The position numbers and the translations under genes are program-made. Of a stretch of 6,591 bases of DNA, positions 6,505-6,591 are shown in pieces. A model generated the notes under the pieces. The model was not told the DNA's origin. It made no database searches and saw only the letters and a list, made by a program, of their open reading frames with translations. The stretch's first letter is position 1. Every line of letters starts with the position of its first letter. This DNA is from CAYMRB01 sp964392615 (GTDB taxonomy: Bacteria; Planctomycetota; UBA8108), in the NCBI GenBank assembly GCA_964392615.1, contig CAYMRB010000510.1:1-6591 (forward strand), given 5' to 3'.

Positions 6505-6591
6505 GGACTCGGCGTCGGTGTCGGTGTCGGTGGCGGTGGCGGAGTCGGGGGCGGAGTCGGAGTCGGAGTCGGCGTCGGTGTCGGTGTCGGT
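6505..6591 (+). repeat. G-rich hexanucleotide repeat (consensus GGNGNC), running off the window end
   Basis: From 6511 there are 13 complete, uninterrupted 6-base units of the form GGNGTC or GGNGGC, plus a final GGT at the window edge; a degenerate unit GGACTC precedes them at 6505. Unit types cluster: GGCGTC then GGTGTC at both ends, GGTGGC near 6529-6540, and GGAGTC around 6541-6570. Bases 6511-6531 recur exactly at 6571-6591, and the match extends back to 6505/6565 with one mismatch, giving a 60-base higher-order period. It begins directly after the tandem stops of the sugar transferase gene. No terminator hairpin is evident. On the opposite strand it stays open in frames giving Pro-Thr or Asp-Thr/Ser/Ala alternation, so it could be the coding end of a convergent gene; otherwise it is intergenic simple-sequence DNA. 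Confidence 0.9.

Noticed and set aside
6505..6591. CRISPR array or attachment site at the right edge
   Set aside because: The units are 6 bases with no unique spacers, and no integrase, cas gene or tRNA is nearby in the window.

Overview
The window is a compact, GC-rich stretch with all recognisable genes on the + strand. The genes fit one transcription unit: three of the four junctions overlap by 4, 8 and 4 bases, and the fourth is a 28-base gap. The gene types (a PilR/NtrC-type regulator, a HpnJ-like radical SAM enzyme, two glycosyltransferases and a polyprenyl-phosphate sugar transferase) and the high GC suggest a Gram-negative bacterium. A deltaproteobacterial or myxobacterial relative, or a similar uncultured phylum, is likely, but the sequence alone does not fix the lineage.

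Layout: (1) 2-313, the C-terminal end of a sigma-54-type response regulator, cut by the window start and carrying a Fis-type helix-turn-helix; (2) 310-1758, a B12-binding-type radical SAM protein with a clear CxxxCxxC cluster, resembling the hopanoid enzyme HpnJ; (3) 1787-2848, a family 2 glycosyltransferase with a C-terminal membrane region; (4) 2841-4937, a large multi-spanning GT-C type transferase (PMT/GT39-like); (5) 4934-6502, a WbaP/WcaJ-type polyprenyl glycosylphosphotransferase; (6) 6505-6591, a G-rich hexanucleotide repeat that runs off the window end. No stretch of 300 bases is without a gene, and I see no tRNA, rRNA, CRISPR array, insertion sequence or convincing terminator.

How the genes may work together (inference): the sugar transferase at the 3' end would load the first sugar phosphate onto undecaprenyl phosphate at the inner membrane. 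The GT2 enzyme would extend the glycan on the cytoplasmic side or prepare a lipid-linked sugar donor. The GT-C protein would transfer a sugar from a polyprenyl-phosphate donor on the periplasmic side. The radical SAM enzyme is the unusual member. Its relative HpnJ remodels the sugar on hopanoids into a cyclitol ether, so here it could chemically alter a lipid-linked sugar of the polysaccharide. The regulator at the front is translationally coupled to it and may control the locus. The most interesting points are this HpnJ-like enzyme outside an evident hopanoid context and the structured repeat at the end.
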